Origin: Nitrospira sp.
GTDB lineage: Bacteria > Nitrospirota > Nitrospiria > Nitrospirales > Nitrospiraceae
Length of the DNA: 64,000 nt
Direction: 5' to 3'
Assembly: GCA_016873455.1 (NCBI GenBank)
Contig: VGXE01000009.1
Coordinates: forward strand, 1 to 64,000
Part shown: piece by piece, positions 61,996-64,000 of the stretch
How the letters are laid out: the number at the start of each line of letters is the position of its first letter
Position numbering within the stretch: the stretch's first letter is position 1
Position numbers and translations under genes: made by a program
The notes under the pieces: generated by a model
What the model was told of the DNA's origin: nothing
Databases searched by the model: none
The model's input: the letters and a program-made list of their open reading frames with translations, nothing else

Positions 61996-63468
61996 TCACC
62001 CCTCCGGCTGCAACTTGATTTCTTTCACCTCGCCGAATGGCGAGAGCGCGCCAGGCATGGTCTTCCCTGATCCAACCGCGATGATCTTGAGGCGATCCGG
62101 ATGGAGGTGTTTCTTGGCCGCCGCCAGGATGTCTTCCTTGGTCAGCTTTACAACCTTGTCGCGCAGCTGCTGCAGAAAATCCTTTGGCAGACCATCGTAT
62201 TCCAGCTCCACCAGACGACCGACGATCGCCGACGGGCTGGAGAAGGAAAAGATGAAGGAGTTCACATAGGCCTCTTTGGCCTCCGCCAACTCCGCATCGC
62301 TGACAAGCTCGGACCGCATGCGTTCGATATTCGCGATGAATCGTTCAATGACCTCCTGCGTGGACACCGACTTGGTCTCGGCTCGCATGAGCCAGACTCC
62401 CTGATCGTGCATTCCCGCATTCAGCCGGCTGCCGACGGAATAGGCCAGGCCTCGTTTCGTCCGCACATCGTTGAAGAGCCGGCTGCGAAACGAACTGCCG
62501 CCCAAAATGTCGTTGGCAATCGCCACGGGGACATAATCGGCATCGTTTTCCTTGATCGACAAATGCCCCACGCGAAGATGTGTCTGCGTCGTGTCCTTAT
62601 CGACAAACCGAATCACCGGTGTCGTCGTGTCGCCCTCAGACACATCAGCGATCGTCAGTTGAGGCACCGCGCCTTTTGCCCAGTCTCCAAACGCGCCGCG
62701 CAGGGACGCCAGCATGTCCGATTTCTTAAAGTCGCCGGTGACGCCCAAGATCATGCCGTTCGGATGGAGCGACGCGCGGTGAAAAGCGGCCAGATCGTCC
62801 CGAGTGATGCGCCGCACCGATTCGATCGTCGCCTCGCGTGCGGTCGGATGATCGGTCCCGTAGAGCATCTTGACGAATTCGCGGCCGACGACGGAACCGG
62901 GATTGTCCTGGCGGCGGCGGATACCCTCAACGGCCTGCAACTTGGCCAGTTCGACGCGAGCCGGATCGAACGCCGGCGTTCGAATGAGACCAGCGAATAT
63001 TTGGAGGCCCCGAGTGAAATCTTTGCTCAACACATCGAGCGACGCGGACCCTGATTGCCTGCCGATGCCAATACTGACTTCTCCCGCAAACTGTTCCAGT
63101 TCTTCATCGATCTGCTCCGCAGAGAGACCGCCGCCGCCACCGGTGCGCATCACCGATCCGGTCAGCGCCGCGAGGCCGATCTTGTCGGCGGGATCGAGCC
63201 AGCTGCCGGCTCTGATCGTGGCTGTCAGGGTAATGAGGGGCAATTCATGGTCTTCCAGCAAATAGACGACCATGCCGTTCTCAAATACGACTCGTTCCGG
63301 CTCCGGCGGCGAAAACTCGACGGGAGCAAAGGTCATCGTCCTGGGATCGCCGAGTCCGGCCCCTCCCGCGCACGCCGTGACCGCCGACACCAACAACAGG
63401 GCCATGCCAAGCACGATCGACATACCGCTCTTTTTCACCCCTACCCCCTTACCCCTCACCATCTTCAT
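61996..63468 (-). CDS. M16-family peptidase-like subunit lacking the zinc motif
   Basis: A 490-residue exported protein: signal peptide with a lipobox-like SAVTACAGG (possible lipoprotein), then the two M16 half-domains. Where active members have HxxEH, this one reads LAALTGSVMRTGG, so the zinc site is lost. The C-terminal half keeps GGSSFRSRLFNDVRTKRGLAYSVGS, the substrate-anchoring R/Y motif. Such inactive subunits pair with an active M16 encoded next door. The ATG overlaps the stop of the upstream M16 gene (ATGA). Confidence 0.92.
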   Translation of the reverse strand: MKMVRGKGVGVKKSGMSIVLGMALLLVSAVTACAGGAGLGDPRTMTFAPVEFSPPEPERVVFENGMVVYLLEDHELPLITLTATIRAGSWLDPADKIGLAALTGSVMRTGGGGGLSAEQIDEELEQFAGEVSIGIGRQSGSASLDVLSKDFTRGLQIFAGLIRTPAFDPARVELAKLQAVEGIRRRQDNPGSVVGREFVKMLYGTDHPTAREATIESVRRITRDDLAAFHRASLHPNGMILGVTGDFKKSDMLASLRGAFGDWAKGAVPQLTIADVSEGDTTTPVIRFVDKDTTQTHLRVGHLSIKENDADYVPVAIANDILGGSSFRSRLFNDVRTKRGLAYSVGSRLNAGMHDQGVWLMRAETKSVSTQEVIERFIANIERMRSELVSDAELAEAKEAYVNSFIFSFSSPSAIVGRLVELEYDGLPKDFLQQLRDKVVKLTKEDILAAAKKHLHPDRLKIIAVGSGKTMPGALSPFGEVKEIKLQPEG

Positions 63469-64000
63469 GGCGCCACCTCACCGCCCTGAGCCACCGCCTT
63501 GCCCTGGCTCTTTTTCACCAAGAGGCCGACCGTGCGATTCGACTTGGTGAAATACCGGGCCGCAACCCGCTGCACATCGGCGGCGGTGACCGCCGCCACT
63601 TTGTCACGCAACGTCAACACGTACCGCCAATCGCCCGCCAGCGCCTGATACATGGCAAGCTGGGAGGCCAGTCCACTATTGGATCGCAACGCCCGCACCA
63701 TGTCGGCGTCTAAATTGTTGATGACCCGTTCCAGTTCCTTGGGCGAAACCGGTTCCCGCTTCAACCGTTCCAATTCTTCGTACATCGCCGCTTCCAGCTC
63801 AGCCGTCGTATGAGGGGCCAGGGGAGTCGCCGTCAGAATGAACAGATTGGGCGCACGCACTCCGGGATGGTTCGCGTCTGAGCCGACCGACGCCGCCAAC
63901 CGCTTCTCCCGCACAAGTTTTTGCTGGAACCGGGACGTGCGCCCATCCGAAAGCACGGCATCGATGACTTCAAACACATCGTCATCGGGATGGCCGAGCG
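63465..64000 (-). CDS. M16-family peptidase, C-terminal part (runs off window end)
   Basis: The frame is open through position 64000 with coding sequence continuing upstream of the first in-frame start at 63977 (LGHPDDDVFEVIDAVLSDGRTSRFQQKL). It therefore does not start there: this is the C-terminal domain of a larger M16 protein. The region contains the R/Y motif equivalent (EKRLAASVGSDANHPG) and the closing DVQRVAARYFTKSNRTVGLLV. The catalytic HxxEH half lies outside the window and is expected to be intact, with the downstream subunit as its partner. Confidence 0.9.
   Translation of the reverse strand, partial: LGHPDDDVFEVIDAVLSDGRTSRFQQKLVREKRLAASVGSDANHPGVRAPNLFILTATPLAPHTTAELEAAMYEELERLKREPVSPKELERVINNLDADMVRALRSNSGLASQLAMYQALAGDWRYVLTLRDKVAAVTAADVQRVAARYFTKSNRTVGLLVKKSQGKAVAQGGEVAP

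Overview
The window looks like a chromosomal segment of a GC-rich, didermic, respiratory bacterium, most likely a Nitrospira-type member of the Nitrospirota. That assignment is an inference from recall of such genomes (gene style, a fused NuoCD, heptad-type intergenic repeats, TonB and beta-barrel proteins). No rRNA or other marker fixes the taxon, and I could not search a database. I see no tRNA, rRNA or CRISPR array.

Layout. 1-202: the end of an IS5-like element with a probable CTAG target site. 251-3712: two antitoxin/PIN-toxin pairs flank a minus-strand module of a PepSY membrane protein, ExbB and ExbD. 3713-13100: a minus-strand accessory locus that reads as TonB-dependent metal (I infer copper) acquisition. 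It holds an HMA-like periplasmic protein, an excisionase-like HTH protein, two nearly identical TonB genes, a TonB-dependent receptor, a full and a truncated TlpA-type thioredoxin, a Cys-containing sialidase-like beta-propeller, and three different small exported proteins that share a His cluster followed by L-C-x-W-x-C. Between these genes sit at least three copies of a tandem-hairpin element. 13275-17272: secA, an 850-base repeat-bearing spacer and a single-domain response regulator.

17450-34064: a MidA/NDUFAF7-type methyltransferase followed by a complete 14-subunit complex I operon, nuoA-B-CD-E-F-G-H-I-J-K-L-M-N, with C and D fused. The longer spacers of this operon carry inverted-repeat elements built from 7-base units. 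Some of these elements supply a gene's last codons or its start codon. 34072-44782: mixed housekeeping and accessory genes (YihY, an ECF-S-like membrane protein, a site-2 protease with CBS domains, a polysaccharide deacetylase, GNAT, PilZ, DUF1579, TfoX-N, DUF2784, an orphan HicB-like protein) and a decayed VOC gene.

45010-51069: a tightly overlapping arsenic/phosphate operon, arsM-arsR-arsS-pstS-pstC-pstA-pstB, joining arsenite methylation and the ArsS radical-SAM step to high-affinity phosphate (arsenate) uptake. 51216-64000: hflK-hflC, formate-THF ligase, an M23 endopeptidase, cutA, an M20 dipeptidase, an outer-membrane porin-like protein, a second site-2 protease, an XRE-metallo-beta-lactamase fusion, and two M16 peptidase-family genes, the last running off the end of the window.

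The most unusual parts are the metal-uptake locus with its His/CxWxC proteins and structured elements, and the heptad inverted repeats woven into the nuo operon.
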